From assembly GCF_016648105.1 (NCBI RefSeq), contig NZ_JACVVE010000008.1, forward strand, positions 1-64,000: a DNA stretch of 64,000 nt, given 5' to 3'. Position numbers and translations under genes: made by a program. The notes below the pieces were generated by a model. That model did not search any database. It had not been told where the DNA came from and saw nothing but the letters and a program-made list of their open reading frames with translations. Position 1 is the stretch's first letter, and every line of letters begins with the position of its first letter. This document shows, piece after piece, positions 36,586 to 45,617 of this stretch. This stretch comes from Pseudomonas sp. S31. GTDB taxonomy: Bacteria > Pseudomonadota > Gammaproteobacteria > Pseudomonadales > Pseudomonadaceae.

Positions 36586-36993
36586 ATGACGACTCGAGAT
36601 CAGGAAATCCAGCGCCGCACCGAATTGTCGGTGACCCGCGTGACCAAGGCGGTGTTCCCCAACACCACCAACCACCACAACACCCTGTTCGGCGGCACCG
36701 CCCTGGCCTGGATGGACGAAGTCTCGTTCATCGCCGCCACGCGCTTCTGCCGCCTACCGCTGGTGACCGTGTCTACCGACCGGATCGACTTCAAGCACCC
36801 GATCCCGGCGGGCTCGATCGTCGAGCTGGTCGGCACGGTGATCAAGGTCGGCAATACCAGCCTGCAGGTCCAGGTCGACGTGTTCGTCGAGAACATGTAC
36901 CTCGATGGCTGCGAGCGGGCGATCCATGGTGTGTTCAGCTTCGTCGCCATCGACGAGGACAAGCGCCCGGTGCCGGTGCTGCCCGAGGCCTGA
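36586..36993 (+). CDS. Acyl-CoA thioesterase, hot-dog fold (YciA-like)
   Basis: A 135-residue hot-dog-fold enzyme. Family motifs are NHHNTLFGG, TVSTDRIDF and GSIVELVG. The NTLFGGTALAWMDE segment holds the catalytic Asp/Glu helix of the acyl-CoA hydrolase group. A GTG three bases upstream (36583) is an alternative start. It lies alone between the rplS terminator and a single REP. Confidence 0.9.
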   Translation: MTTRDQEIQRRTELSVTRVTKAVFPNTTNHHNTLFGGTALAWMDEVSFIAATRFCRLPLVTVSTDRIDFKHPIPAGSIVELVGTVIKVGNTSLQVQVDVFVENMYLDGCERAIHGVFSFVAIDEDKRPVPVLPEA

Positions 36994-37019
36994 GCAACCT
37001 GTACCGGCCTGCGCGATCC

Positions 37020-37050
37020 CTGTAGGAGCGGCTTTAGCCGCGAAAGGGCC
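37020..37050. repeat. Single REP, CGGCTTTAGCCGCG subtype
   Basis: One REP with the core CGGCTTTAGCCGCG rather than the CGGGTTTACCCGCG seen elsewhere. Located between the thioesterase gene and xerD. Confidence 0.8.
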
Positions 37051-37113
37051 GGTACAGACAACCCACGACCCGTGTGAAACACTAACCCCGTCTCCATCAT
37101 CCAGCAGCCGCGC

Positions 37114-38010
37114 ATGCCCGCCCTAGACCACCCCCTGATCGACCAGTTTCTCGACGCCCTGTGGCTTGAAAAAGGCCTCTCCGACAACACCCGCGCGTCC
37201 TACCGCAGCGACCTGGCGCTGTTCAACGGCTGGTTGCAGGAGCACGCGGTGGCTCTGCCCGATGCCGGCCGCGAGCTGATCCTCGACCACCTCGCCTGGC
37301 GTGTGGACCAAGGCTACAAGCCGCGCTCCACCGCTCGGTTCATCTCCGGCCTGCGTGGGTTCTTCCGCTACCTGTTGCGTGAAAAGCTGATCGGCGTCGA
37401 TCCGACCCTGCTGGTGGACATGCCGCAGCTCGGGCGGCCCTTGCCCAAGTCGTTGTCCGAGGCGGATGTAGAAGCACTGTTGCAAGCCCCGGACCTCGGC
37501 GAAGCCATCGGCCAGCGCGACCGCGCCATGCTCGAGGTGCTGTATGCCTGCGGCCTGCGCGTGACCGAGCTGGTCAGCCTGACCCTCGACCAGGTCAACC
37601 TGCGCCAGGGCGTGCTGCGGGTGATGGGCAAGGGCAGCAAGGAGCGGCTGGTGCCCATGGGCGAAGAAGCGGTGACCTGGCTGGAGCGCTACCTGCGCGA
37701 CGGCCGCGCAGAGTTGCTCAATGGTCGCCCCAGCGACGTCCTGTTCCCCAGCCAGCGCGGCGAGCAGATGACCCGGCAGACCTTCTGGCACCGCATCAAG
37801 CACCAGGCCCGGGTCGCCGGCATCGACAAGCCGCTGTCGCCGCACACCCTGCGCCACGCCTTCGCCACCCACCTGCTGAACCATGGCGCCGACCTGCGCG
37901 TCGTGCAGATGCTGCTCGGCCACAGCGACCTGTCGACCACGCAGATCTACACCCATGTGGCCAAGGCGCGCTTGCAACAACTGCATGCCCAGCACCATCC
38001 GCGTGGATGA
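37114..38010 (+). CDS. xerD: Site-specific tyrosine recombinase XerD
   Basis: A 298-residue recombinase that resolves chromosome dimers at dif with XerC. N-terminal SAM-like DNA-binding domain (about 6-92), then catalytic domain with R149, K173, H244, R247 (HTLRHAF), H270 (LLGHSDL) and the nucleophile Y279 (TTQIYTHV). All six residues are present. This is the housekeeping gene, upstream of dsbC as usual in Pseudomonas, and not a mobile-element integrase. Confidence 0.97.
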   Translation: MPALDHPLIDQFLDALWLEKGLSDNTRASYRSDLALFNGWLQEHAVALPDAGRELILDHLAWRVDQGYKPRSTARFISGLRGFFRYLLREKLIGVDPTLLVDMPQLGRPLPKSLSEADVEALLQAPDLGEAIGQRDRAMLEVLYACGLRVTELVSLTLDQVNLRQGVLRVMGKGSKERLVPMGEEAVTWLERYLRDGRAELLNGRPSDVLFPSQRGEQMTRQTFWHRIKHQARVAGIDKPLSPHTLRHAFATHLLNHGADLRVVQMLLGHSDLSTTQIYTHVAKARLQQLHAQHHPRG

Positions 38011-38164
38011 ATCATTTTCATGTTCCGCCGACCGGTACCTGCAAGCCCCTTCAACCCTGGCCCGATGTGGTAGGCTTGGGCGGTTTGCACCAAGGGCCGC
38101 ACGGTCGCCACGGTCTGTTTGCCGGCGACACCCTCCGGCCCCTGTCCGCCCTCAGGAGTTCCCC

Positions 38165-38926
38165 ATGCGCGTGACCCAGTTTTTCGCCGCCGCCGCGATG
38201 GCGCTGGCCAGTACCTTTGCCGTTGCCGCGGCCACCGACGCCAACAGCGGTGCCGAGCAGGCGATTCGCAAGTCGTTGCAGAACCTCGAGCTCGAAGTAC
38301 CGGTAGAAAGCGTGTCCAGCAGCCCGCTCAACGGCCTTTACGAAGTCAAGCTGCAGGGCGGCCGCGTGCTGTACGCCAGCCCCGATGGCCAGTTCGTGAT
38401 GCAGGGCTACCTGTTCCAGATCCAGGACGGCAAGCCGGTCAACCTCACCGAAAAAACCGAGCGCCAGGGTGTCGCCAAACTCATCAATGGCATTCCAGCG
38501 GCCGAGATGGTGGTTTATCCTGCCAAGGGCGAAACCAAGTCGCACATCACCGTCTTCACCGATACCACCTGCCCGTACTGCCACAAGCTGCACGCCGAAG
38601 TGCCGGAGCTCAACCGCCGCGGTATCGAAGTGCGTTATGTCGCCTTCCCGCGCCAGGGCCTCGGCTCGCCGGGTGACGAGCAATTGCAGGCGGTATGGTG
38701 CTCCAGCGACCGCCGAGCGGCGCTGGACAAGATGATCGATGGCAAGGAAATCAAGGCCGCCAAGTGCGCCAACCCGGTCGACAAGCAGTTCCAGCTGGGC
38801 CAGTCGATCGGTGTCAACGGCACGCCGGCGATCGTCCTCGAAAGCGGCCAGGTGATCCCGGGCTACCAGCCGGCACCGCAAGTGGCCAAGCTGGCCCTCG
38901 CCGGCCAGGCGCAAGCCGCCAAGTAA
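38165..38926 (+). CDS. dsbC: Thiol:disulfide isomerase DsbC
   Basis: A 253-residue periplasmic disulfide isomerase. Signal peptide about 1-23 (AVAAA), N-terminal dimerisation domain, then thioredoxin-fold domain with active-site CPYC (C136, C139). A second, structural cysteine pair lies at WCSSDRR and AAKCANP. GVNGTPAIV holds the conserved cis-proline. It lies between xerD and hom; the xerD-dsbC-hom-thrC order is conserved in Pseudomonas. Confidence 0.95.
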   Translation: MRVTQFFAAAAMALASTFAVAAATDANSGAEQAIRKSLQNLELEVPVESVSSSPLNGLYEVKLQGGRVLYASPDGQFVMQGYLFQIQDGKPVNLTEKTERQGVAKLINGIPAAEMVVYPAKGETKSHITVFTDTTCPYCHKLHAEVPELNRRGIEVRYVAFPRQGLGSPGDEQLQAVWCSSDRRAALDKMIDGKEIKAAKCANPVDKQFQLGQSIGVNGTPAIVLESGQVIPGYQPAPQVAKLALAGQAQAAK

Positions 38927-39008
38927 TCAATTCAGTACGCCGTCGTCATGGGGTGACGGCATGTTTCACGGTCGGCGAAGGCGCCGGCCGTTCAATGGGG
39001 AGTTCACA

Positions 39009-40313
39009 GTGAAACCGGTCAAAGTAGGCATCTGTGGGTTGGGGACCGTCGGTGGCGGAACCTTCAATGTACTTCAGCGCAACGCCGAGGAGATTGCCCG
39101 CCGTGCCGGGCGCGGTATTGAAGTGGCACAGATTGCCATGCGCTCGCAGAACCCGAACTGCCAGATTACCGGTACCCCCATTACCGCTGATGTGTTCGAA
39201 GTCGCGAGCAACCCGGAAATCGACATCGTCATCGAGCTGATCGGTGGCTACACCATCGCCCGCGACCTGGTGCTCAAGGCCATCGACAACGGCAAGCACG
39301 TGGTCACCGCCAACAAGGCGCTGATCGCCGTGCACGGCAACGAGATCTTCGCCAAGGCCCGGGAGAAGGGCGTGATCGTCGCCTTCGAGGCCGCTGTGGC
39401 CGGCGGCATTCCGGTCATCAAGGCGATCCGTGAAGGCCTCTCGGCCAACCGCATCAACTGGCTGGCCGGTATCATCAACGGCACTGGCAACTTCATTCTC
39501 ACCGAGATGCGCGAGAAAGGCCGTGCCTTCCCCGACGTGCTGGCCGAGGCCCAGGCGTTGGGTTATGCCGAAGCCGACCCGACCTTCGACGTCGAGGGCA
39601 TCGATGCCGCGCACAAGCTGACCATCCTCGCCTCGATCGCCTTCGGTATTCCGCTGCAGTTCGAAAAAGCCTACACCGAGGGGATTACCCAGCTGACCAC
39701 CGCTGACGTGAACTACGCCGAGGCCCTGGGCTACCGCATCAAGCACCTCGGTGTGGCCCGCCGCACCGCCGAAGGCATCGAGCTGCGCGTGCACCCGACG
39801 CTGATCCCGGCCGATCGCCTGATCGCCAACGTCAATGGCGTGATGAACGCCGTGATGGTCAATGGCGATGCCGCAGGCTCGACGCTGTACTACGGCGCCG
39901 GTGCCGGCATGGAGCCGACCGCTTCGTCGGTGGTGGCCGACCTGGTCGACGTGGTCCGTGCCATGACCTCCGACCCGGAAAACCGCGTGCCGCACCTGGC
40001 CTTCCAGCCAGACTCGCTGTCGTCGCACCCGATCCTGCCGATCGAAGCCTGCGAAAGCGCCTACTATCTGCGCATCCAGGCCAAGGACCATCCGGGCGTG
40101 CTGGCCCAGGTGGCAAGCATCCTGTCCGAGCGTGGCATCAACATCGAGTCGATCATGCAGAAGGAAGCCGAGGAACAGGACGGCCTGGTGCCGATGATCC
40201 TGCTGACCCACGGTGTGGTCGAGCAGCGTATCGATGATGCCATCGTCGCCCTGGAAGCCCTGCAGGACGTGGTCGGCAAGGTCGTGCGTATCCGCGTCGA
40301 ACAGCTCAATTAA
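39009..40313 (+). CDS. hom: Homoserine dehydrogenase
   Basis: A 434-residue enzyme reducing aspartate semialdehyde to homoserine, the branch to threonine and methionine. N-terminal NAD(P)-binding GICGLGTVGGGT, catalytic domain with GIINGTGNFILTEM, and a C-terminal ACT domain (YYLRIQAKDHPGVLAQV) for threonine feedback. The GTG start at 39009 is preceded by GGGGAG at a good distance; the upstream in-frame ATG at 38961 is less likely. thrC follows 59 bases later. Confidence 0.97.
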   Translation: MKPVKVGICGLGTVGGGTFNVLQRNAEEIARRAGRGIEVAQIAMRSQNPNCQITGTPITADVFEVASNPEIDIVIELIGGYTIARDLVLKAIDNGKHVVTANKALIAVHGNEIFAKAREKGVIVAFEAAVAGGIPVIKAIREGLSANRINWLAGIINGTGNFILTEMREKGRAFPDVLAEAQALGYAEADPTFDVEGIDAAHKLTILASIAFGIPLQFEKAYTEGITQLTTADVNYAEALGYRIKHLGVARRTAEGIELRVHPTLIPADRLIANVNGVMNAVMVNGDAAGSTLYYGAGAGMEPTASSVVADLVDVVRAMTSDPENRVPHLAFQPDSLSSHPILPIEACESAYYLRIQAKDHPGVLAQVASILSERGINIESIMQKEAEEQDGLVPMILLTHGVVEQRIDDAIVALEALQDVVGKVVRIRVEQLN

Positions 40314-40372
40314 CGAATCGTGCCGTCGGGCCGCCCGCGCGGCCCCGGCCCCAGCCTCGAAGGTTTGCACCC

Positions 40373-41782
40373 ATGCGCTATATCAGTACCCGCGGCCAGG
40401 CACCGGCCCTGAATTTCGAAGACGTCCTGCTGGCCGGCCTCGCCAGCGATGGCGGCCTCTACGTGCCTGAGAACCTGCCACGCTTCACCCAGGAAGAAAT
40501 CGCCTCCTGGGCCGGCCTGCCTTACCACGAACTGGCCTTCCGGGTGATGCGCCCGTTCGTCGAAGGCAGCATCGCCGACGCCGATTTCAAGAAGATCCTC
40601 GAAGAAACCTATGGCGAGTTCGCCCACGCTGCCGTAGCGCCGCTGCGCCAGTTGAACAGCAACGAGTGGGTCATGGAGCTGTTCCACGGCCCGACCCTGG
40701 CGTTCAAGGATTTCGCCCTGCAGCTGCTCGGCCGCCTGCTCGACCACGTACTGGCCAAGCGCAACGAGCGCGTGGTGATCATCGGCGCCACCAGCGGTGA
40801 CACCGGCTCGGCCGCCATCGAAGGCTGCCGCAGCTGTGAAAATGTCGACATCTTCATCCTGCACCCGCATCAGCGTGTGTCGGAAGTCCAGCGTCGGCAG
40901 ATGACTACCCTGTTCGGTGACAACGTCCACAACATCGCCATCGAAGGCAACTTCGACGACTGCCAGGAGATGGTCAAGGCCAGCTTCGCCGACCAGTCGT
41001 TCCTCAAGGGCACCCGCCTGGTCGCCGTCAACTCGATCAACTGGGCGCGGATCATGGCCCAGATCGTCTACTACTTCCACGCAGCCCTTCAGTTGGGCGG
41101 CCCGGCCCGTTCGGTGGCGTTCTCGGTGCCGACCGGCAACTTCGGCGACATCTTCGCCGGTTACCTGGCGCGCAACATGGGCCTGCCGATCAGCCAACTG
41201 ATCGTCGCCACCAACCGCAACGACATCCTGCACCGCTTCATGAGCGGCAACCAGTACGTCAAGGAAACCCTGCACGCGACCCTGTCGCCGTCGATGGACA
41301 TCATGGTCTCGTCCAACTTCGAGCGCCTGCTGTTCGACCTGCACGGCCGCAACGGCGCGGCACTGTCCGAGCTGATGGCGACCTTCAAGCAAGGTGGCGG
41401 CTTCAGCGTCGAACAGGATCGCTGGACCGAAGCCCGCAAGCTGTTCGATTCGCTGGCGGTCAGCGACGAGCAGACTTGCGAGACCATCGCCGAAGTCTTC
41501 GCCAGCACCGGTGAAGTGCTCGACCCGCACACCGCGATCGGCGTCAAGGCCGCCCGTGAGTGCCGTCGCAGCCTCGACACGCCGATGGTGGTGCTGGGCA
41601 CCGCGCACCCGGTCAAGTTCCCCGAGGCGGTGGAGAAGGCCGGTGTCGGCAAGGCGCTGGAACTGCCCGCGCACCTGAGCGACCTGTTCAGCCGCGAAGA
41701 GCGCTGCACGGTCCTGGCCAACGACCTCAAGGCGGTCCAGGCCTTCGTCAGCCAGCATGGCAACCGCGGCAAGCCGTTGTAA
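40373..41782 (+). CDS. thrC: Threonine synthase
   Basis: A 469-residue PLP enzyme converting O-phosphohomoserine to threonine. It is of the longer class II type, with N-terminal MRYISTRGQ. The PLP lysine is K112 in TLAFKDFALQ, and the phosphate-binding loop is GATSGDTGSAAIEG. Co-oriented with hom and probably on the same transcript. Confidence 0.97.
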   Translation: MRYISTRGQAPALNFEDVLLAGLASDGGLYVPENLPRFTQEEIASWAGLPYHELAFRVMRPFVEGSIADADFKKILEETYGEFAHAAVAPLRQLNSNEWVMELFHGPTLAFKDFALQLLGRLLDHVLAKRNERVVIIGATSGDTGSAAIEGCRSCENVDIFILHPHQRVSEVQRRQMTTLFGDNVHNIAIEGNFDDCQEMVKASFADQSFLKGTRLVAVNSINWARIMAQIVYYFHAALQLGGPARSVAFSVPTGNFGDIFAGYLARNMGLPISQLIVATNRNDILHRFMSGNQYVKETLHATLSPSMDIMVSSNFERLLFDLHGRNGAALSELMATFKQGGGFSVEQDRWTEARKLFDSLAVSDEQTCETIAEVFASTGEVLDPHTAIGVKAARECRRSLDTPMVVLGTAHPVKFPEAVEKAGVGKALELPAHLSDLFSREERCTVLANDLKAVQAFVSQHGNRGKPL

Positions 41783-41918
41783 TACCGCGGTGTCGATAGG
41801 GGCGGTGCGCAATGCGCCGACCTCTTTCGTCGATTCAGCAGTATTTTCAGATTTATCCTATATCGGGCCGTAAGCGGCTCGCTTAGTGTGACGCCGATCC
41901 TTGCCACTGGAGCGGCTC

Positions 41919-42326
41919 ATGCTTCTACCCTACGTGTTGCTTCATCAAGCGCGCCCTTCGCACCAGATCCTCCTGCACCAGGCGTGCAATGCCTTGGGCA
42001 TCTTCGACGTGCGCGTCACCCGCGATCTTGACGATCTTCACGCTTGCCTGGCACGTGAGCGGGTCGCCGACCTGCTGATTCTCGACCCCGGCATGGCTTC
42101 GGCCAACGCCATGGCATTGTTCGAACGGCTCGCCGGCAGAGGGCAGGTGCCGTCCTTGCTGTTCGTTGGCAGCCTCGCCGAAGAAAGCGGCCCTGGCCTG
42201 GCGGGAGAGGCCCGCGAGCGAGGTTTCAGGGTGCTGGCCGAGCTGGCCTGGCCCCTGCCTATGCCGCGCTGGCAGCGGGCGCTGGAGCGTATTCAAACTG
42301 TCATCTCGGCCCCGCATGCTCACTGA
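41919..42326 (+). CDS. Receiver-like small protein, Pseudomonas-conserved
   Basis: A 135-residue soluble protein. The pattern LLILDPGM with D56 resembles the phosphoacceptor region of a response-regulator receiver, but the N-terminal acidic pair is missing (PYVLLHQAR in its place), so it may not be phosphorylated. A GGAG ribosome site lies six bases before ATG 41919; an in-frame TTG at 41901 is rejected. No output domain is present. Function unknown. Confidence 0.7.
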   Translation: MLLPYVLLHQARPSHQILLHQACNALGIFDVRVTRDLDDLHACLARERVADLLILDPGMASANAMALFERLAGRGQVPSLLFVGSLAEESGPGLAGEARERGFRVLAELAWPLPMPRWQRALERIQTVISAPHAH

Positions 42327-42405
42327 AACAGGCGTAAGTTGACGAACTTTCCGCTGCGCCTGCTGGTCAATTCCCACATGTCCCCCCACGCAGCGAGTGA
42401 TCCGG

Positions 42406-42687
42406 ATGGAAAGAATCTGCAGACTGCTCAACGAAGCCCTGAGCCCTTATCAGACCCAGCTCGGCCCCGTGGATGCTGGCGGCAACCGCCAGTTGACCGT
42501 GTCCGACAACCTCGGTGGCACCACCTTGCGGCGTACGGTGAGCCTGCGTCAGTTGCAGGAGCAGCGCCTGCTGGTCGACCTGGTCGACGGTTTGCACCGC
42601 GACCTGCAAATCGCCGAGGGTCGTTTGCAGCCCTGCGTGATAGCGGCATCGAGACAATGCCAGCAGCCTCAGGGAACCTTTGCCTGA
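42406..42687 (+). CDS. DUF3509 family protein
   Basis: A 93-residue protein of the Pseudomonas-specific DUF3509 type: MERICRLLNEALSPY at the N-terminus, a beta-rich centre (NRQLTVSDN, TLRRTVSL) and a helical DLVDGLHRDLQIAEG. An upstream GTG at 42397 is possible. Function unknown. It is followed by a 90-base stretch and a strong terminator that may end its transcript or that of a small RNA. Confidence 0.75.
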   Translation: MERICRLLNEALSPYQTQLGPVDAGGNRQLTVSDNLGGTTLRRTVSLRQLQEQRLLVDLVDGLHRDLQIAEGRLQPCVIAASRQCQQPQGTFA

Positions 42688-42778
42688 GTACATCCTCAGA
42701 AACTGTAGAAGTCATCTGCCAGCGCACAGCTCCGGCGCCGGCAGGTGGCTTTGGAAGGCCTCGAAGGCTTTCGGTTGA

Positions 42779-42818
42779 CCCCGGGCGTCTCTCCCCCAGC
42801 GCCCGGGGTTTCTTTTTT
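42779..42818 (+). terminator. Strong intrinsic terminator
   Basis: A 9-bp stem CCCCGGGCG / CGCCCGGGG with a 12-base loop, followed by TTTCTTTTTT. It closes the transcript of the DUF3509 gene, or an independent small RNA, just before the convergent gene's 3' end. Confidence 0.9.
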
Positions 42819-42831
42819 CGCCGACCGCCGA

Positions 42832-43704
42832 TCAGGGCGTAGTGAAGAACTGCCGGCTCTGTTCCAGGTAGTCGTCGCGCAGCGCCGGGTCCAGCCAGTG
42901 CGCATAGAGCGCCGGCAAGGTGTCGCGGCGCAGGGCCGGTAGCAACTGGTCGATATGCGCGATGGCGGCGCGCCCCAGTGGCGTATCGGCACAACCCACG
43001 TGAAGGAACTGGTAGCGATTCACGCCCTGGATCGGGTGGAAGCGGTAGTCGGCGGGCGAGCCGCCATGCTGCTGGATCAGGTAGCGCATTTCCGGCCAGT
43101 AGCCCAGCACCAACTGCAGGCGCCCTAGTTGCTGCATCTGCAACAGGCTGGCGGTGGCATCGTTGCCATAATGGCGGTTGAACGCCGAGTCGGGCAGGCT
43201 GCGCAGCATCTCGTCGATTTGCGTGCCATAACTGCGTTCGGCAACGATGCCGAGCTTCAGCGGTGTTTGCGTCAACAACCCCTTGAGGTCGATATCGGCA
43301 CCGTTGCTGAAGGCCGCCAGCTTCAGTTCGTTCTGCTTGTGCACCACCAGCCCGCTGCTCAGCGCGCCCAGGGCAGGCATGGAGTAACGCACGAAACGCG
43401 CGCGCTCGGCGGTCCAGATCAGGGTCGGATCGCAGACGAAATGGCCGGCCTGGAGCATCTGGGTACCCCGGGCACGGTTGACCCGGACGATGCTGTGGTC
43501 ATACTCGGGCATCTGTGCGATCAGCAGGGGCAGCATCTGGTCGATCACGCCCTGGCCTTTTTCGGCGCCGTCGAAGACGGTGAATGGCGGCAGGTCGCGA
43601 ACCAGCCAGATCAACCGCTCCTTGGCCGCTGCAGGTTGCAGCACCAGGGCGAGCAACAGCCCGCACAGCACCAGTAGCGCCCGCCCCAGGCGTGTGCCAG
43701 GCAT
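42832..43704 (-). CDS. Periplasmic substrate-binding-like protein (TIGR02285-like)
   Basis: A 290-residue exported protein. Signal peptide about 1-27 (ALVLQPAAAK), then a type II periplasmic-binding fold starting RLIWLVRDLPPFTV. The Pro-Pro-Phe segment and later pattern match the TIGR02285 group of ABC-like binding proteins without transporter genes. It starts eight bases after the CoA-transferase stop on the same strand, so the two are probably co-transcribed. Ligand unknown. Confidence 0.82.
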   Translation of the reverse strand: MPGTRLGRALLVLCGLLLALVLQPAAAKERLIWLVRDLPPFTVFDGAEKGQGVIDQMLPLLIAQMPEYDHSIVRVNRARGTQMLQAGHFVCDPTLIWTAERARFVRYSMPALGALSSGLVVHKQNELKLAAFSNGADIDLKGLLTQTPLKLGIVAERSYGTQIDEMLRSLPDSAFNRHYGNDATASLLQMQQLGRLQLVLGYWPEMRYLIQQHGGSPADYRFHPIQGVNRYQFLHVGCADTPLGRAAIAHIDQLLPALRRDTLPALYAHWLDPALRDDYLEQSRQFFTTP

Positions 43705-43712
43705 GGGCGTGA

Positions 43713-44912
43713 TCAGACGGTGCCTGCTGCGCGCAGGTTGCTGATGGCGCTGGCGTCGTAGCCCAGGCCGGTCAGCAGGCGGTCGGTATGTTCGCCCAGC
43801 GTCGGGCCGACCCACTGCGCAGAACCCGGTGTTTCGGACAGCTTGGGGACGATACCCGGCATCTTGAACGGCTTGCCGTCTGGCAGCCTGGCCTGGAGAA
43901 ACATCTCACGCGCCAGGAATTGCGGGTCGCTGAACATGTCCTCGGCCGAGTAGATGCGGCTGGCCGGCACCTCGGCGTCGGTGAGCACCTGCATCACCTG
44001 CTGCAGCGGCAGGCTGTTGGCCCAGCGGTCGATCACGCCATACAGCTCGTCGCGTCGTGCATCGCGCCCGTCGTTGCTGGCAAGGGCCGGGTCTTCGGCC
44101 AGGTCGGCGCGGCCAATGGCATGCATGAAGCGCTTGAAGATCGCATCGCCATTGGCGCCGATCTGCACGTGCTTGCCGTCGGCGCTGGTATGGATGGAGG
44201 AGGGCGTGATGCCGGGCATGATGTTGCCGGTACGTTCACGAATGAAGCCGAACACATCGAATTCGGGGACCATGCTTTCCATCATGGCGAAGATCGCCTC
44301 GTACAGGGCCACGTCCACCACCTGGCCTTGGCCGCCGTTGACTTCACGATGGCGCAGCGCCATCAGGGCGCCGATCACGCCCCACAGCGCGGCGATCGAG
44401 TCGCCGATGGAAATGCCCGTGCGCACCGGCGGGCGGTCCTCGAAGCCGGTGATGTAGCGCAAGCCGCCCATCGATTCGCCGACCGCGCCGAAGCCCGGTT
44501 GGTCCTTCATCGGGCCGGTCTGGCCGAAGCCGGACAGGCGCACCATGACCAGGCGCGGGTTGAGCGCATGCAGCACGTCCCAGCCCAGGCCGAGTTTCTC
44601 GAGCACGCCTGGGCGGAAGTTCTCGATCAGGATGTCGGCCTCGGCCAGCAGGCGTTTGAGGATCTCGCGGCCTTCGGGGTGCTTGAGGTTGAGAGTGAGC
44701 GATTGCTTGTTGCGCGCCTGCACGAACCACCACAGCGACGTGCCCTCGTACAGCTTGCGCCATTTGCGCAGCGGGTCGCCGCCGTCGGGCGACTCGACCT
44801 TGATCACCTCGGCGCCGAATTCGGCGCAGATGCGCGAGGCGAACGGGCCGGCGATCAGAGTGCCGAGTTCGACGACCTTGAGGCCGGCGAGGGGTTTGCT
44901 GGGGGTAGACAT
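43713..44912 (-). CDS. CaiB/BaiF family III CoA-transferase
   Basis: A 399-residue CoA-transferase. N-terminal LKVVELGTLIAGPFASRI and FGAEVIKVESPDGGDPLR are characteristic of family III. The probable catalytic aspartate is D171 in ISIGDSIAAL. The substrate acid is not predictable. The start at 44912 gives the family N-terminus; the extension to 44942 is not used. Upstream of the binding-protein-like gene in a two-gene unit. Confidence 0.92.
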   Translation of the reverse strand: MSTPSKPLAGLKVVELGTLIAGPFASRICAEFGAEVIKVESPDGGDPLRKWRKLYEGTSLWWFVQARNKQSLTLNLKHPEGREILKRLLAEADILIENFRPGVLEKLGLGWDVLHALNPRLVMVRLSGFGQTGPMKDQPGFGAVGESMGGLRYITGFEDRPPVRTGISIGDSIAALWGVIGALMALRHREVNGGQGQVVDVALYEAIFAMMESMVPEFDVFGFIRERTGNIMPGITPSSIHTSADGKHVQIGANGDAIFKRFMHAIGRADLAEDPALASNDGRDARRDELYGVIDRWANSLPLQQVMQVLTDAEVPASRIYSAEDMFSDPQFLAREMFLQARLPDGKPFKMPGIVPKLSETPGSAQWVGPTLGEHTDRLLTGLGYDASAISNLRAAGTV

Positions 44913-45044
44913 GAGGCATCCGTGGCAACTGGGCAGACCCAAGGTTTTATCATAGGTCCGAGGCGGCAGGTACTCCCTCGGCGCAACGAACGGCAGGATC
45001 GGTTAGACTGTGGGACTTTTCTTTGCGCAAGAAGCCCGTCGACC

Positions 45045-45587
45045 ATGGCCCAGCCGTCCACCACCTACAAATTCGAACTGAACCTGACCGATCTCGACCG
45101 CGGCGTGTACGAAAACGTCCGGCAGACCATCGCCCGTCACCCCTCGGAAACCGAGGAACGCATGGCTGTGCGACTGCTGGCCTATGCCCTTTGGTACAAC
45201 GAGAACCTGGCGTTCGGTCGCGGCCTGTCGGATGTCGACGAGGCTGCCTTGTGGGAGAAGAGCCTGGATGACCGCATCCTGCACTGGATCGAAGTCGGCC
45301 AGCCGGACGCCGAGCGCCTGACCTGGTGCTCGCGCCGCACCGAACGCACCAGCCTGCTGGCCTACGGCAGCCTGCGGGTCTGGGAAGGCAAGGTGGTGAG
45401 CGCGGTCAAGGGCCTGAAGAACCTCAGCATCGCTGCCGTGCCACAGGAGGTGCTGGAAGTGCTGGCCACCGACATGCCGCGCACCATCAAGTGGGATGTG
45501 ATGATCAGCGAAGGCACGCTGTTCGTCACCGACGACCGTGGCCAGCACGAAGTGCAGCTTCAGTGGCTGCTCGGCGAGCGTGGCTGA
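45045..45587 (+). CDS. yaeQ: YaeQ family protein
   Basis: A 180-residue protein with the YaeQ features: N-terminal YKFELNLTDLDRGVYE, ARHPSETEERMAVRLLAYALWY and EVGQPDAERL. Structures of this family show a PD-(D/E)XK-like fold, but no nuclease activity is established. The start at 45045 is preceded by a weak ribosome site. recJ follows 30 bases downstream on the same strand. Confidence 0.93.
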   Translation: MAQPSTTYKFELNLTDLDRGVYENVRQTIARHPSETEERMAVRLLAYALWYNENLAFGRGLSDVDEAALWEKSLDDRILHWIEVGQPDAERLTWCSRRTERTSLLAYGSLRVWEGKVVSAVKGLKNLSIAAVPQEVLEVLATDMPRTIKWDVMISEGTLFVTDDRGQHEVQLQWLLGERG

Positions 45588-45617
45588 ACCGACCGATAGC
45601 CGACTGCCGAAGATCCC

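Noticed and set aside
37114..38010. Tyrosine recombinase as a mobile-element integrase
   Set aside because: Full XerD character and the conserved xerD-dsbC-hom-thrC order show the housekeeping gene; no att repeats or cargo genes are adjacent.
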